A stretch of 64,000 nucleotides of DNA from an uncultured Pelagibacteraceae bacterium (GTDB lineage Bacteria; Pseudomonadota; Alphaproteobacteria; Pelagibacterales; Pelagibacteraceae). Position 1 is the stretch's first letter. Each line of letters begins with the position of its first letter. Below the pieces are notes generated by a model that did no database searches, was not told the origin of the DNA, and saw only the letters and a program-made list of their open reading frames with translations. Location: positions 1 through 64,000 of the forward strand of contig CACKVD010000003.1 in assembly GCA_902603555.1 (NCBI GenBank), in the 5' to 3' direction. The position numbers were made by a program, and so were the translations under genes. Shown here piece by piece: positions 10,375-20,285 of this stretch.

Positions 10375-11258
10375 AGCAACCTAAATTAATAGATTATACT
10401 TTATTAACCATATTATCTTTAATATGGGCATCCGCATTTTTTAATATAAAAATAGCAACTTATTCATTTGGTCCAGTTACTATTGCTTTCCTCAGAGTAT
10501 TTTTTGGAGCAATTCCAGTTTTGATTATTTGTTATTATAAAAAAATAAAAATAGAAGCTTTTTCAGAGGACTGGCATTGGTTTGCCATGATTGGATTTAT
10601 AAATTTAGTTGTACCATTTTTTTTAATTGCTTATGGAGTAAAATCTGTTCAAAGTAATTTGGCTGCAATATTAATGTCAACAACACCATTGAGTTCTACA
10701 ATATTAGGTCATTTTTATACAAAGAATGAAAAATTTAATTTAATCAAAACATTTGGAATTTTAATAGGTTTTTCAGGAATAATTTTTTTATTTTCAGATA
10801 ATCTTTTGATTGATCAAAATAATTTTAGTTCGGCTTTATTAATTTTGTTGGGATCTACATGTTATGTAATTGGCGGAGTATTAACTTTAAGAATTAGCAA
10901 GAAAAAAAATGAAAATGTCACAGGCTCAATATTAATTTGGGCAACAATTATTTTATTACCATTAGTATCATTTATTGAACAGCCATGGCAACAAGTGCCA
11001 AGAACAGACTCATTAATATCTGTAATTTATCTTGGTATTGTCCCAACAGGAATTGCATGGCTATTAAGATTTAAAATATTAAAGGATAATGGTTTGATTT
11101 TTCAGTCTCAAGTATCCTATTTAATACCAATTTTTGGAACAATTTTGGGATACGTTTTCTTAAAAGAATTAATAACAATTAAAGTCTTAATTTCTCTAAC
11201 TGCAGTTTGTATAGGTATCTATTTTGTAAGAAGAGCAGATAGAAAAAAATTATCGTAG
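10371..11258 (+). CDS. EamA/DMT-family transporter
   Basis: Ten hydrophobic segments, IWASAFFNIKIA N-terminus. Confidence 0.87.
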   Translation: MKQPKLIDYTLLTILSLIWASAFFNIKIATYSFGPVTIAFLRVFFGAIPVLIICYYKKIKIEAFSEDWHWFAMIGFINLVVPFFLIAYGVKSVQSNLAAILMSTTPLSSTILGHFYTKNEKFNLIKTFGILIGFSGIIFLFSDNLLIDQNNFSSALLILLGSTCYVIGGVLTLRISKKKNENVTGSILIWATIILLPLVSFIEQPWQQVPRTDSLISVIYLGIVPTGIAWLLRFKILKDNGLIFQSQVSYLIPIFGTILGYVFLKELITIKVLISLTAVCIGIYFVRRADRKKLS

Positions 11259-12167
11259 TTTAACAATTTCTTTAATATCTTCTGGTGTTGTTTCGCAACA
11301 TCCACCAAGTATTGTTGCTCCTTGTACAACAAGCCTTTTTGAAAAATCATAGAATTTTTTAGCTGAGTTATTGTCTCTTTTCCCAAGAGTAATGTTTGGA
11401 TTTGTACCTATTTCATCTGGCTTGGCAGTATTAAATGTTTGAACTGGAGTTGGTTCTTCTACTTTCCAAAGGTTGGCTTTAAAACCAAATGGAATATCCA
11501 ATTTTTTTATTTCAGAGGTACACGCCTCAGCTATTTTTGGAGAAACACATGCAGTAATTATTCCTAGCCAATTATCACTTCTGTATTTATTTAAGACTTC
11601 AGTGATAGTCTCATTAGAGGGGAGCAAGTTATTTTTTTTGATATGAATACCTATTAGAACTGGTTTATTTAATTTAAGAGCAACATTTGATGCTATGTCT
11701 ATTTCTCTTCCGCTTGATAAAACATCTAAATATAAAAAATCTACATATGGAGCAATAATTTTTGCTTGTTCAAAAAAATCTTTTTCTATCTGTTTACTAT
11801 CTCTTTGGTCCTCAACATAAGTATCATTTTGACAAGGTAAACTACCTGCAATTAAAACATCTTTTCCAGATTTTTCTTTTGCTCTAATTGACAAAAGACA
11901 AGCTTGTTCATTTATATATTCAAAATGTTCATCAACTTTATTTTGTATCAATCTAATTTTTCTTGCTGCAAATGTATTTGTAAGTATTACCTCAGATCCA
12001 GCATTTATAAATGACAAATGTACATCTACGACTAGATCATGAAAATTTTTATCTAAATTAGCAGTAGCAGACCACAAAGTACCTTTTGAAATTAGTCCTT
12101 TAGCGAGCAGTTGTTGTCCCATACCACCGTCTAAGATTTTTAATTTATTAAAAAAATTTAAGTCCAT
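11250..12167 (-). CDS. Homocysteine S-methyltransferase family protein
   Basis: LDGGMGQQL N-terminus, C-terminal zinc motif ILGGCCETTPEDI. Confidence 0.88.
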   Translation of the reverse strand: MDLNFFNKLKILDGGMGQQLLAKGLISKGTLWSATANLDKNFHDLVVDVHLSFINAGSEVILTNTFAARKIRLIQNKVDEHFEYINEQACLLSIRAKEKSGKDVLIAGSLPCQNDTYVEDQRDSKQIEKDFFEQAKIIAPYVDFLYLDVLSSGREIDIASNVALKLNKPVLIGIHIKKNNLLPSNETITEVLNKYRSDNWLGIITACVSPKIAEACTSEIKKLDIPFGFKANLWKVEEPTPVQTFNTAKPDEIGTNPNITLGKRDNNSAKKFYDFSKRLVVQGATILGGCCETTPEDIKEIVKLR

Positions 12168-12173
12168 TACTCT

Positions 12174-12920
12174 TTATATGAATATTCTAAAACCCATTCT
12201 TATCGCAACAAAAATAACAAGTGTTGATGTTATAATTGCAAGAACTCTATTTGAAAAAACCTTTAGATTTAAATAATTCCCAAAAAGGCCACCGATTAAA
12301 ACAGCTATAAATAAAGGCCAATATAAAAAAATTTCATTCAATACATTCTCTTTTGATAAATGACCTAAAATTCCAGAGATAGAGTTGATTAGTATAAACA
12401 ATGAAGCTGTTGTGATGATAATTTTAGGCTTATCAGCTTTTAATAAAAAAAGTATAGGACTTAAAAAAATTCCACCACCGATACCTATTATTCCAGAGAT
12501 TAATCCTAGAATAGAACCTATAAAAATTGAAATGAATAAATTAAGTTTTTTTATTACTAAATTTTTACCCTCATAAGATTTATTATTCATCAATAAAAAT
12601 ATTCCTGCAATTGATAAAACTAAAAACAATAATATTTCAAATGTCTCTTTGTTAATTATTAAAGTTCCACCAAAAAATGATAACGGAACTGATCCTATTA
12701 AAAAGGGTAATAATAATTTAAAGTTATGATTTCCTGCTCGTACATAATTAATTGAATTGCCTGTAACAACAATAATATTACAAAATAATGCTATGACTGG
12801 AAAAATGTGGTATGGAATGTCCCATATTAGCAGTAGAGCTAAATAAGTAGATCCTCCTCCAAATCCTACACTTGAGTATAAAATAGCTGTTATAAAAAAT
12901 AAAATTGATAATATAATCAT
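12174..12920 (-). CDS. TauE/SafE-family sulfite/anion exporter
   Basis: GFGGGSTYLALLL and GIIGIGGGIFLSPIL repeat signature. Confidence 0.87.
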   Translation of the reverse strand: MIILSILFFITAILYSSVGFGGGSTYLALLLIWDIPYHIFPVIALFCNIIVVTGNSINYVRAGNHNFKLLLPFLIGSVPLSFFGGTLIINKETFEILLFLVLSIAGIFLLMNNKSYEGKNLVIKKLNLFISIFIGSILGLISGIIGIGGGIFLSPILFLLKADKPKIIITTASLFILINSISGILGHLSKENVLNEIFLYWPLFIAVLIGGLFGNYLNLKVFSNRVLAIITSTLVIFVAIRMGFRIFI

Positions 12921-12934
12921 CTTAAAAAATTTTT

Positions 12935-13435
12935 ATGAAAGTAAACATAGCATTATTGACAGTAACAGATACTAGAACTTTTGATAATGATAAATCAGGG
13001 GCAATCTTAGTTGAAAAAATAAAGTTAGCCAATCATAATTTATTAGACCGAAAAATTTGCAAAGATAATAAAGATGATATTGTTCTAATTTTAAATGAGT
13101 GGATAAAAAAAGATAATATAGATGTTATAATTACAACTGGAGGAACAGGATTAACAGGTAGAGACATAACTCCAGAAGCAATCGATCAAATAGCAGATAA
13201 ACAAATACCTGGTTTTGGAGAAATTTTTAGAAATATAAGTCTTAAAACTGTTGGCACATCAGCTATTCAATCAAGAGCCAGTGCAGTTTTAGCTAATGGA
13301 AAATATATTTTTGCTCTACCTGGATCATCTGGTGGTGTTACTGATGCATGGGATGGAATTTTAAAACATCAATTAGATATAAATCATAAACCATGCAATT
13401 TTGTTGAACTATTTCCTAGATTAAAAGAAAAATAA
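12935..13435 (+). CDS. moaB: Molybdenum cofactor biosynthesis protein B (MoaB/MogA family)
   Basis: TVTDTRTFDNDKSG, ITTGGTGLTGRDITPEA, ALPGSSGGVTDAWDGIL. Confidence 0.93.
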   Translation: MKVNIALLTVTDTRTFDNDKSGAILVEKIKLANHNLLDRKICKDNKDDIVLILNEWIKKDNIDVIITTGGTGLTGRDITPEAIDQIADKQIPGFGEIFRNISLKTVGTSAIQSRASAVLANGKYIFALPGSSGGVTDAWDGILKHQLDINHKPCNFVELFPRLKEK

Positions 13436-13681
13436 TCATTTTTGATATTTTTCTTTCCACTCAGAGTAGGGCATTCCATAAATATGCTTTCTTGCATCTA
13501 AATCTGAAATAGATACACCTTTTTTTTTAGCCTCTTCTCTGAACCATCTTGATAGACAATTTCTACAAAAATTTGCTAAATTCATAAGATCAATATTTTG
13601 AACATCTTTTCTTTCATCTAGGTGTTTTAACAACCTTTCAAAGGTAGCTGATTGGATTTCTACTTTTTCATTTTCATTCAT
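13436..13681 (-). CDS. DUF1244 domain protein
   Basis: LLKHLDERKDVQNIDLMNLANFCRNCLSRWF and HIYGMPYSEWKEKYQ signature. Confidence 0.82.
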   Translation of the reverse strand: MNENEKVEIQSATFERLLKHLDERKDVQNIDLMNLANFCRNCLSRWFREEAKKKGVSISDLDARKHIYGMPYSEWKEKYQK

Positions 13682-13798
13682 AAAAAAATATTAATGAATT
13701 TTTTTCTGAGCACAAGATATAGTATTAATACAATTCTAAGTAGAAAGTTTAAATTATTACAAATAGACTTAAGCAAGTATTGTTAGTTTAATTAATAG

Positions 13799-13993
13799 TT
13801 GCGAAAAAAAAAGAAAAACAAACCTAAACTAAAGACCAAAAAGAAAAAAATAAATTTGGTCAAATCATCTAGAAAAAAAATAAAAACGAAAAAAAAAGAT
13901 GTGGGCAAAAAGTCTGCGACTAAGAAACGTTCTAAAAAATCTAGAAAAAATAATAAGCTAAGAACAACTAAAAAAACAAGAGGAGAAAAAAAA
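13799..13993 (+). other. Lysine-rich in-frame leader ORF (65 codons, TTG start) upstream of the aldehyde dehydrogenase
   Basis: Begins right after a TAG stop at 13796-13798; 30 Lys + 6 Arg in 65 residues; continues in frame into the ALDH ATG. Confidence 0.4.
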
Positions 13994-15544
13994 ATGAGTA
14001 CAGAAACAATGAAAAGTGCTTCGTCTCCATTGTTGGACACGTCTCACTTAAAAGTACCGTTTCCATATAAAGCTAAATATGGAAATTATATAAACGGGAA
14101 ATTTGTAGAGCCTAAGTCTGGTAAATACTTTGACAATGTTACACCGATTAACAACGAGGTAATTTGTAAAATAGCTAGATCAGACGCAAAAGATGTAGAT
14201 GCAGCTTTAGATGCTGCGCATGCTGCATTTCCAACTTGGGGCAAAACATCAATAACAGAAAGATCAAATATTCTTTTGAAAATAGCTGATGTTATAGAAA
14301 AAAATCTTAACACGTTAGCTACAGCAGAATGTTTAGATAATGGAAAACCTATCAGAGAATGTATGGCTGCAGACTTACCATTGGTAGTTGATCACTGGAG
14401 ATATTTTGCAGGTGTTATTAGAGCTGAAGAAGGTTCTGTTGCAGAGATAAGTAATAGTGAATATTCTTATCACATACCAGAGCCACTAGGTGTAGTTGGT
14501 CAAATTATACCTTGGAACTTTCCACTTTTAATGGCAACTTGGAAACTTGCTCCAGCATTGGCTGCAGGTAACTGTGTTGTTTTAAAACCAGCTGAGCAAA
14601 CTCCAGCTTCTATTATGTTATTAATGGAAATGATTGGTGATTTATTACCTCCAGGAGTTGTTAACGTTGTTAGTGGTTTTGGTTTAGAAGCCGGAAAACC
14701 ATTAGCGTCATCTAAGAGGATCAAAAAGATTGCTTTTACAGGTGAAACAACAACTGGTCGTTTGATTATGCAATATGCATCTCAAAACTTAATTCCAATT
14801 ACTTTAGAGCTTGGTGGAAAATCTCCAAATATTTTCTTCGAAGATGTCATGGCTCAAGATGATGACTTCTTTGACAAATGTTTAGAAGGTTTTGCAATGT
14901 TTACACTTAACCAAGGAGAAGTTTGTACTTGTCCAAGTAGAGTACTAGTTCAAGAATCTATCTATGACAAGTTCATGGAAAGAGCTATTGCTAGAACCAA
15001 AGCTGTTAAACAAGACAATCCTCTAAAAATGGAAACTATGATTGGTGCTCAAGCATCAGTAGAACAAATGGAAAAAATCAAATCTTACTTAGATTTAGGT
15101 AAGAAAGAAGGTGCCAAAGTTCTATGTGGTGGAAATGTTGCTAAAGTTAATAGTGGTTTAGAAAAAGGAAACTATATTGAACCAACTATTTTCGAAGGTG
15201 ATAATTCAATGAGAATCTTCCAAGAAGAAATTTTTGGACCAGTAGTATCAGTAACTAAATTTAAAGACGAAGCAGAAGCATTAAAAATTGCTAATGATAC
15301 TCTTTATGGTTTAGGTGCAGGTGTTTGGACTAGAAATGGAAACATCGCATATAGAATGGGTAGAGAGATACAAGCAGGTAGAGTTTGGACAAACTGTTAC
15401 CATGCATATCCAGCGCATGCGGCATTTGGTGGATACAAACAATCTGGTATCGGAAGAGAAACTCACAAAATGATGCTAAATCATTACAGACAAGTGAAAA
15501 ACTTACACGTGTCTTACAGTGAGAAAAAATTAGGCTTCTTTTAA
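13994..15544 (+). CDS. NAD-dependent aldehyde dehydrogenase (ExaC/AldB-like)
   Basis: [54 protein letters not shown] 8 nt before ATG at 13994; linked to a DUF779 gene. Confidence 0.92.
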   Translation: MSTETMKSASSPLLDTSHLKVPFPYKAKYGNYINGKFVEPKSGKYFDNVTPINNEVICKIARSDAKDVDAALDAAHAAFPTWGKTSITERSNILLKIADVIEKNLNTLATAECLDNGKPIRECMAADLPLVVDHWRYFAGVIRAEEGSVAEISNSEYSYHIPEPLGVVGQIIPWNFPLLMATWKLAPALAAGNCVVLKPAEQTPASIMLLMEMIGDLLPPGVVNVVSGFGLEAGKPLASSKRIKKIAFTGETTTGRLIMQYASQNLIPITLELGGKSPNIFFEDVMAQDDDFFDKCLEGFAMFTLNQGEVCTCPSRVLVQESIYDKFMERAIARTKAVKQDNPLKMETMIGAQASVEQMEKIKSYLDLGKKEGAKVLCGGNVAKVNSGLEKGNYIEPTIFEGDNSMRIFQEEIFGPVVSVTKFKDEAEALKIANDTLYGLGAGVWTRNGNIAYRMGREIQAGRVWTNCYHAYPAHAAFGGYKQSGIGRETHKMMLNHYRQVKNLHVSYSEKKLGFF

Positions 15545-15557
15545 TAGATATATTATA

Positions 15558-15583
15558 ATGGCCCGTATTAAACTACGGGCCAT
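15558..15583 (+). promoter_or_regulatory. 10-bp perfect GC-rich hairpin immediately upstream of the DUF779 start codon
   Basis: ATGGCCCGTA-ttaaac-TACGGGCCAT, ends 6 nt before ATG at 15590; no T tract. Confidence 0.65.
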
Positions 15584-15589
15584 ATAAAT

Positions 15590-15937
15590 ATGAAAGTTAC
15601 AGCAACACCTTCAGCATTAGATTTAATAGAAGAATTAAAAAAAAATCACGGTAAAGAATTGTTATTTCATCAATCAGGTGGATGTTGCGATGGTAGTGCA
15701 CCAATGTGTTATCCGTCAAAAGAATACCAAGTAGGACAAGATGATGTGATGATAGGTAAAATAGGTGGTATTCCTTTTTACATAAGCGAAACACAACATG
15801 AAGCTTGGAAAAATACGGATTTGATAATTGATTGTGTCAAAGGCATGGGTGGAATGTTTTCATTAGATAATGGTACTGGAAGAAGATTTTTAACAAGATC
15901 TGAGATCTGTATACCTGAAGATACTACGATAAATTAA
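15590..15937 (+). CDS. DUF779 family protein (aldehyde dehydrogenase-associated)
   Basis: HQSGGCCDGSAPMCYP, YISETQHEAWK, GTGRRFLTRSEIC. Confidence 0.9.
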   Translation: MKVTATPSALDLIEELKKNHGKELLFHQSGGCCDGSAPMCYPSKEYQVGQDDVMIGKIGGIPFYISETQHEAWKNTDLIIDCVKGMGGMFSLDNGTGRRFLTRSEICIPEDTTIN

Positions 15938-16502
15938 ATTTCCTAAAATTTATTCTGAATAAAAGAAGAATAATTAAGATAATTAAAAAAATTAAAGGTT
16001 TAAAAAATATGGTTTTTGATAACCAAATAAAATGTAAGACCCCAAAAATTGAAACTATATAAATTAATCTATGTAGTTTTTTCCAATTTTTTTTTAAAAT
16101 TCTAACCATCTTATCTGATGAAGTTATTGCTAGAGGAATAAGTAATAACCAAGCAGAAAAACCAATAAAAATAAATTTTTTCTTCAAAACATCATCAATC
16201 AATGGTTCAAAATCAAATCTATAATCTAGACCAACATAACTTAGCATATGAATTGAGGCATAAAAAAAAGTAAATAAACCAAGCATCCTTCTAAATTTGA
16301 TCCACTCTACAGAATTAGTAATTTTCTTAAGAGGTGTCATTGAAAGAGTTAAAAGTACAAATATTAAAGTCCATTCTCCAAAATGATTTATAATCCTATC
16401 GACAGGCTCAGGACCTAATTTATTATATATTAATTGATAAATGATAATGTAAATAGGCCAAAGTGATAATAAGAAAACAGCAGGCTTAAAGTAATTTTTC
16501 AA
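15924..16502 (-). CDS. msrQ: Heme-binding membrane subunit MsrQ (YedZ)
   Basis: Ferric-reductase-like TM protein, GEWTLIFVLLTLSMTPLKKI, FRRMLGLFTFFYASIHMLSY; next to msrP. Confidence 0.92.
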   Translation of the reverse strand: MKNYFKPAVFLLSLWPIYIIIYQLIYNKLGPEPVDRIINHFGEWTLIFVLLTLSMTPLKKITNSVEWIKFRRMLGLFTFFYASIHMLSYVGLDYRFDFEPLIDDVLKKKFIFIGFSAWLLLIPLAITSSDKMVRILKKNWKKLHRLIYIVSIFGVLHFIWLSKTIFFKPLIFLIILIILLLFRINFRKFNLS

Positions 16503-16507
16503 TTTAT

Positions 16508-17407
16508 TTAATAATTTTTTTTAAGGTCCATACCACTATAAAGATAAGCAACCTCATCCCCATAACCATTAAACATTAAAGTTTTTATTCTTGGAGCCAA
16601 TATACTTTCTCCGATTACTCTTTCGGTTGCTTGAGACCATCTTGGATGATCAACTTCAGGATTTACATTAGAGTAAAAACCATATTCTCTCGGTGAAGCA
16701 TTTTTCCAAGCAGTGTTAGGCATATTTTTTGTTAATTTGATTTTGACAATTGATTTCGCACTTTTAAAACCATACTTCCACGGAATAAATATTCTTAAAG
16801 GTGCACCATTTTGATTTGGTAGTGACTTGCCGTACAAACCAGTTACAACAGTTGTTAGAGGATGCATTGCTTCATCTAATCTCAAACCTTCAATGTAAGG
16901 CCAGTTTAAAACAGGATATCTCTGTCCAACCATCTCTTCTGGATTATAAACTGTTTCAAATTCTACAAACTTTGCAGTTGATTTAATCTGAACTTTGTTA
17001 AGTAGCTCACTTAGTGAAAAGCCCAACCATGGAATTACCATAGACCAACCTTCAACACATCGAAGTTTTAGGATTCTCTCTTCAGACTTGATATCTAAAA
17101 TTTCTTCAATTGGAAGTTCAATTGACTTTTCAACTTCACCTTCAATTTTAACAGTCCAGGGCCTTGTAGTAAAATTTTTTGCTCTTCTATGAGGATCACT
17201 TTTACCAGTACCAAACTCATAGTAGTTATTATATGTGGTGATATCTTTGTAACTAGTTGGTTCATTTGAATTATTTGCATTGGCATCAATTAAAGGTACC
17301 GAACTTAAGGTAATTGCACTCAATCCATAGCCCATAGACTTTATAAATGATCTTCTTTTATTATAAATTTTTTCTGGAGTAATGTCTGAATGTTTAAATT
17401 TTCTCAT
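16508..17407 (-). CDS. msrP: Protein-methionine-sulfoxide reductase catalytic subunit MsrP (YedY)
   Basis: Tat signal KRRSFIKSMG, LRCVEGWSMVIPWLGFSL Mo-cofactor motif, PRYGF-like PREYGFYSNVNPEVDHPRWSQATER. Confidence 0.95.
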   Translation of the reverse strand: MRKFKHSDITPEKIYNKRRSFIKSMGYGLSAITLSSVPLIDANANNSNEPTSYKDITTYNNYYEFGTGKSDPHRRAKNFTTRPWTVKIEGEVEKSIELPIEEILDIKSEERILKLRCVEGWSMVIPWLGFSLSELLNKVQIKSTAKFVEFETVYNPEEMVGQRYPVLNWPYIEGLRLDEAMHPLTTVVTGLYGKSLPNQNGAPLRIFIPWKYGFKSAKSIVKIKLTKNMPNTAWKNASPREYGFYSNVNPEVDHPRWSQATERVIGESILAPRIKTLMFNGYGDEVAYLYSGMDLKKNY

Positions 17408-17846
17408 TAGCAATAGTGTTTCCTTTTAACCATTCGCTTTCTTCATTTTCATAATGTTCCTTTTTCCAAATTGGAGATCTTTTTTTTATTTCTTCAATTA
17501 TATATCTAGAAAGCACATAAGCTTGATCACGATGTTTGCAAGCAACTGCGATAATTATACTTACCTCACCTAAGTTTAGATGCCCCTTAGCATGTTCAAT
17601 AAATACAGCTTTATCCTTAATATCTAATTTTTGATCCGCTTCATTGTAAATTTCTTCAAAGCTTTTTATTACCATTTCATCATGACTATCGTAAGTAATT
17701 CCAGTAACTTTTTTATTATCATTTATATTTCTAACAGTACCTAAAAAATAAATTGATGCTCCAAACTTAGAGTCACTTATGAATTTTTCAGCATTTGAAG
17801 TAAGTATCTTCTCTTTTTTAGAATCTACTATTTTTGTATGAAGCAT
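17394..17846 (-). CDS. moaE: Molybdopterin synthase catalytic subunit MoaE
   Basis: GASIYFLGTVRNIN, HAKGHLNLGEVSIIIAVACKHRDQAY, PIWKKEHYE. Confidence 0.93.
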   Translation of the reverse strand: MLHTKIVDSKKEKILTSNAEKFISDSKFGASIYFLGTVRNINDNKKVTGITYDSHDEMVIKSFEEIYNEADQKLDIKDKAVFIEHAKGHLNLGEVSIIIAVACKHRDQAYVLSRYIIEEIKKRSPIWKKEHYENEESEWLKGNTIANEKI

Positions 17847-18115
17847 TAACCTCCTCCGATAGGAGGTATAATACCAATCTTTTGATTTTTTGTGATTTTA
17901 TAATTGTCGCTAATTATTTCATTATTTTCAGAACAAAAAGCAGAAGATTTTACAACTTTGATAAAACTCTCATTACCTTTGAAATTTTTATATATGTATT
18001 TAATGATTTCGTTCCTTAAATCATCTACTGAAGCTTTATCTTGAACTTCAATCTCTAAATGCTCGTTATCACTTAAATCTCTACTTGCTCCAAATAGTTC
18101 TAGTTTGATTTTCAT
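17846..18115 (-). CDS. moaD: Molybdopterin synthase sulfur carrier MoaD
   Basis: Ubiquitin-like, C-terminal IGIIPPIGGG; adjoins moaE. Confidence 0.9.
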   Translation of the reverse strand: MKIKLELFGASRDLSDNEHLEIEVQDKASVDDLRNEIIKYIYKNFKGNESFIKVVKSSAFCSENNEIISDNYKITKNQKIGIIPPIGGG

Positions 18116-19266
18116 TAATTGGTTTTTTTAATTTTATCGTAAACCATTTTTTTCCAATTATAATTTCTATACAATGAACTAACTACTATTATTCTTTTAT
18201 TATCTAAATCGATTAATATTTGCTGACCTGCAAATCCACTCAATCCTAAAATTTTTCTTGTCTTATCAATTCCAAAAATATCAAAATGGATTTGGCCACC
18301 ATATGATTTTGTATAAAGACCTACATCAGTTGCATGTTTTGTATTATCTTTTTTTTGAACTCTATTCTCGTAAATAGTTTTTAAATATTTACCAGCACAA
18401 GTATCATTGTGCCAATCATCCATCATTGTTTTGGCTATTCTTAAATAATCATATCTATCTGCATAAAAAGAGTATCTTCCAGAAACAAAATCTTCATATT
18501 TTAAATATTTTCTAGATTTTTGAAATTGAACATTGTTTTTAACTCCAACATGTTCATTGAATACTTTATGTAATAATTTATCCCAATCATTACCAGCCTT
18601 ATGTTTTACATAATTCATAATTACATTAGTGGTCAAGGCACTATAATTGTAAATTAATTTACTTTTTTCTGTACCTCTTAAATATTTATTCATTACCTTA
18701 ACTAAACCAATGACGTTTACATTTTCTTCTTTCTTTTCACCTTTGATCCTATTGTCAGAACCAACATTTCTTCTTTCACCAACCCATTTTTGGTCTCCAC
18801 CTTTCATATTTAAAAGATCAAGTAGTACTGCGTCTTCGTAAAGAGTGTTTTTAATTAATGGCCAATCATTCAATTTTACATTTACGCTATCAATGTAACC
18901 TTCACAAATTGCGTGTCCTGTTACATAAGACACTAAACTTTTACCCATTGAATGTGATGGTAATAAACCATCAAGTATTGTGTGTCCGCTGCTAACTTTT
19001 TTAGGAATATCAGACACATCAATAACAATTTTATCGTTCTCAAATAACAAATAACTAATTATTCCTGTATTTTTGTTATTTTTAAATTCTTTTAGAACGT
19101 CTTTATCTTCTCTTAAATTTGATTGAAATTTATAATGACTTTCTGAACCTTTAATTACCCATCCGCTATATTCTAAAAGAGGATAATCCCAAGTATTTTT
19201 ACTTTTTTTTGCGTAAGCAGTAGTTGAAAATATTAAGATAAAAATAAATATAAAAAAATTTTTCAT
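18115..19266 (-). CDS. Exported serine hydrolase, beta-lactamase class C family
   Basis: Signal peptide, SMGKSLVSYVTG (SxxK), YNYSALTTNV (YxN). Confidence 0.8.
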   Translation of the reverse strand: MKNFFIFIFILIFSTTAYAKKSKNTWDYPLLEYSGWVIKGSESHYKFQSNLREDKDVLKEFKNNKNTGIISYLLFENDKIVIDVSDIPKKVSSGHTILDGLLPSHSMGKSLVSYVTGHAICEGYIDSVNVKLNDWPLIKNTLYEDAVLLDLLNMKGGDQKWVGERRNVGSDNRIKGEKKEENVNVIGLVKVMNKYLRGTEKSKLIYNYSALTTNVIMNYVKHKAGNDWDKLLHKVFNEHVGVKNNVQFQKSRKYLKYEDFVSGRYSFYADRYDYLRIAKTMMDDWHNDTCAGKYLKTIYENRVQKKDNTKHATDVGLYTKSYGGQIHFDIFGIDKTRKILGLSGFAGQQILIDLDNKRIIVVSSLYRNYNWKKMVYDKIKKTN

Positions 19267-19733
19267 TTTTTAATTTTAGATGAAAATTTTAAATTTTCAC
19301 TATTAAACTTAGATTTATTCTTATTAATAAATTCATCCATTAACTTGACTTTTTCATCCTCAAATTCTGCAACCTTTCTTTCATTAAGGTCTACATACAA
19401 AGCTAGAATTTCAATTGTTGAGGCTAGATATTTTTTTTCTTTATGTATCATTTCTATTTTATATTGAAGTCGTTTTTTATCATGATCAAAATAAACACAG
19501 TTAATATTAACTTCATCATTTAGTTGGAGTTCTTGATTGTAAGTTATATGAGATTCTACAATCATCGTGCTTTTCTTAGTTGTCTTTGCAGAGTGTTCAC
19601 CCATTTTAAACATATTATTTAGAGTATCAGCACCATATTTATCAAACATTAAAAGATAATATGAAACATTCATATGATCGTTATAATCAATCCAATCTTT
19701 GATAACTTTTTGAGAACTTAAATAAACAGACAT
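19263..19733 (-). CDS. Hotdog-fold thioesterase
   Basis: DWIDYNDHMNVSYYLLMFD typical acyl-CoA thioesterase N-terminus. Confidence 0.82.
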   Translation of the reverse strand: MSVYLSSQKVIKDWIDYNDHMNVSYYLLMFDKYGADTLNNMFKMGEHSAKTTKKSTMIVESHITYNQELQLNDEVNINCVYFDHDKKRLQYKIEMIHKEKKYLASTIEILALYVDLNERKVAEFEDEKVKLMDEFINKNKSKFNSENLKFSSKIKK

Positions 19734-19739
19734 TAAATA

Positions 19740-20285
19740 TTAAAAAATATTTTTAAGAAATTCAGGTAATCCATCTGGATTAGTCCACAATTCACTTTTT
19801 CCACCTTCTTTAATTAATAACTTCACGTTATCTATTTTTAGATGTGGATTTACTATTTTACTTAAATCATAAATAGTTATTAAAGCAGCGTTAACACCCA
19901 TTATAGCCTCCATCTCAACACCAGTTTTAGCAACTGCTGAAACAACACAGAAGACCTCTAATGAATTATCAACTTCATTCATGATAATTTTTGTTGCAGT
20001 GTGATCAATTGGTAGTGGGTGACAAAGTGGAATTAATTCACTTGTTTTTTTAACACCTAATACAGCTGATACTTCCGCTAATGTAATAGGATCACCTTTA
20101 GGCATTTTTTTATTTTTAATTAAATCAAAAACTTCTTTTCCAACATAAATTTTACCTGAAGCTAAAGCTCTACGAAATGTTTCTTTCTTAGATGAAACAT
20201 CAACCATATTAAAAGAATTTTTTTGAAAAATTTCTTTCGCCCAATCTTTAAGTTCTTCTTGATTTATAACTTTTAACTTTGTCAT
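19740..20285 (-). CDS. moaC: Cyclic pyranopterin monophosphate synthase MoaC
   Basis: MVDVSSKKETFRRALASG, LIPLCHPLPIDH, KTGVEMEAIMGVNAALITIYDL. Confidence 0.96.
   Translation of the reverse strand: MTKLKVINQEELKDWAKEIFQKNSFNMVDVSSKKETFRRALASGKIYVGKEVFDLIKNKKMPKGDPITLAEVSAVLGVKKTSELIPLCHPLPIDHTATKIIMNEVDNSLEVFCVVSAVAKTGVEMEAIMGVNAALITIYDLSKIVNPHLKIDNVKLLIKEGGKSELWTNPDGLPEFLKNIF

Noticed and set aside
13792-14040. Minus-strand Phe/Leu-rich 82-aa ORF, looks like a membrane protein
   Set aside because: It is the antisense shadow of the A-rich lysine-coding leader; poly-AAA reads as Phe on the other strand
13436-15544. Lysine-rich stretch as an assembly error
   Set aside because: Frame is intact over 65 codons and flanking genes are complete, so I treat it as genuine sequence, though homopolymer A runs deserve a read check
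16801-17289. Several ORFs overlapping msrP on both strands
   Set aside because: Inside a clear MsrP coding region; no independent support
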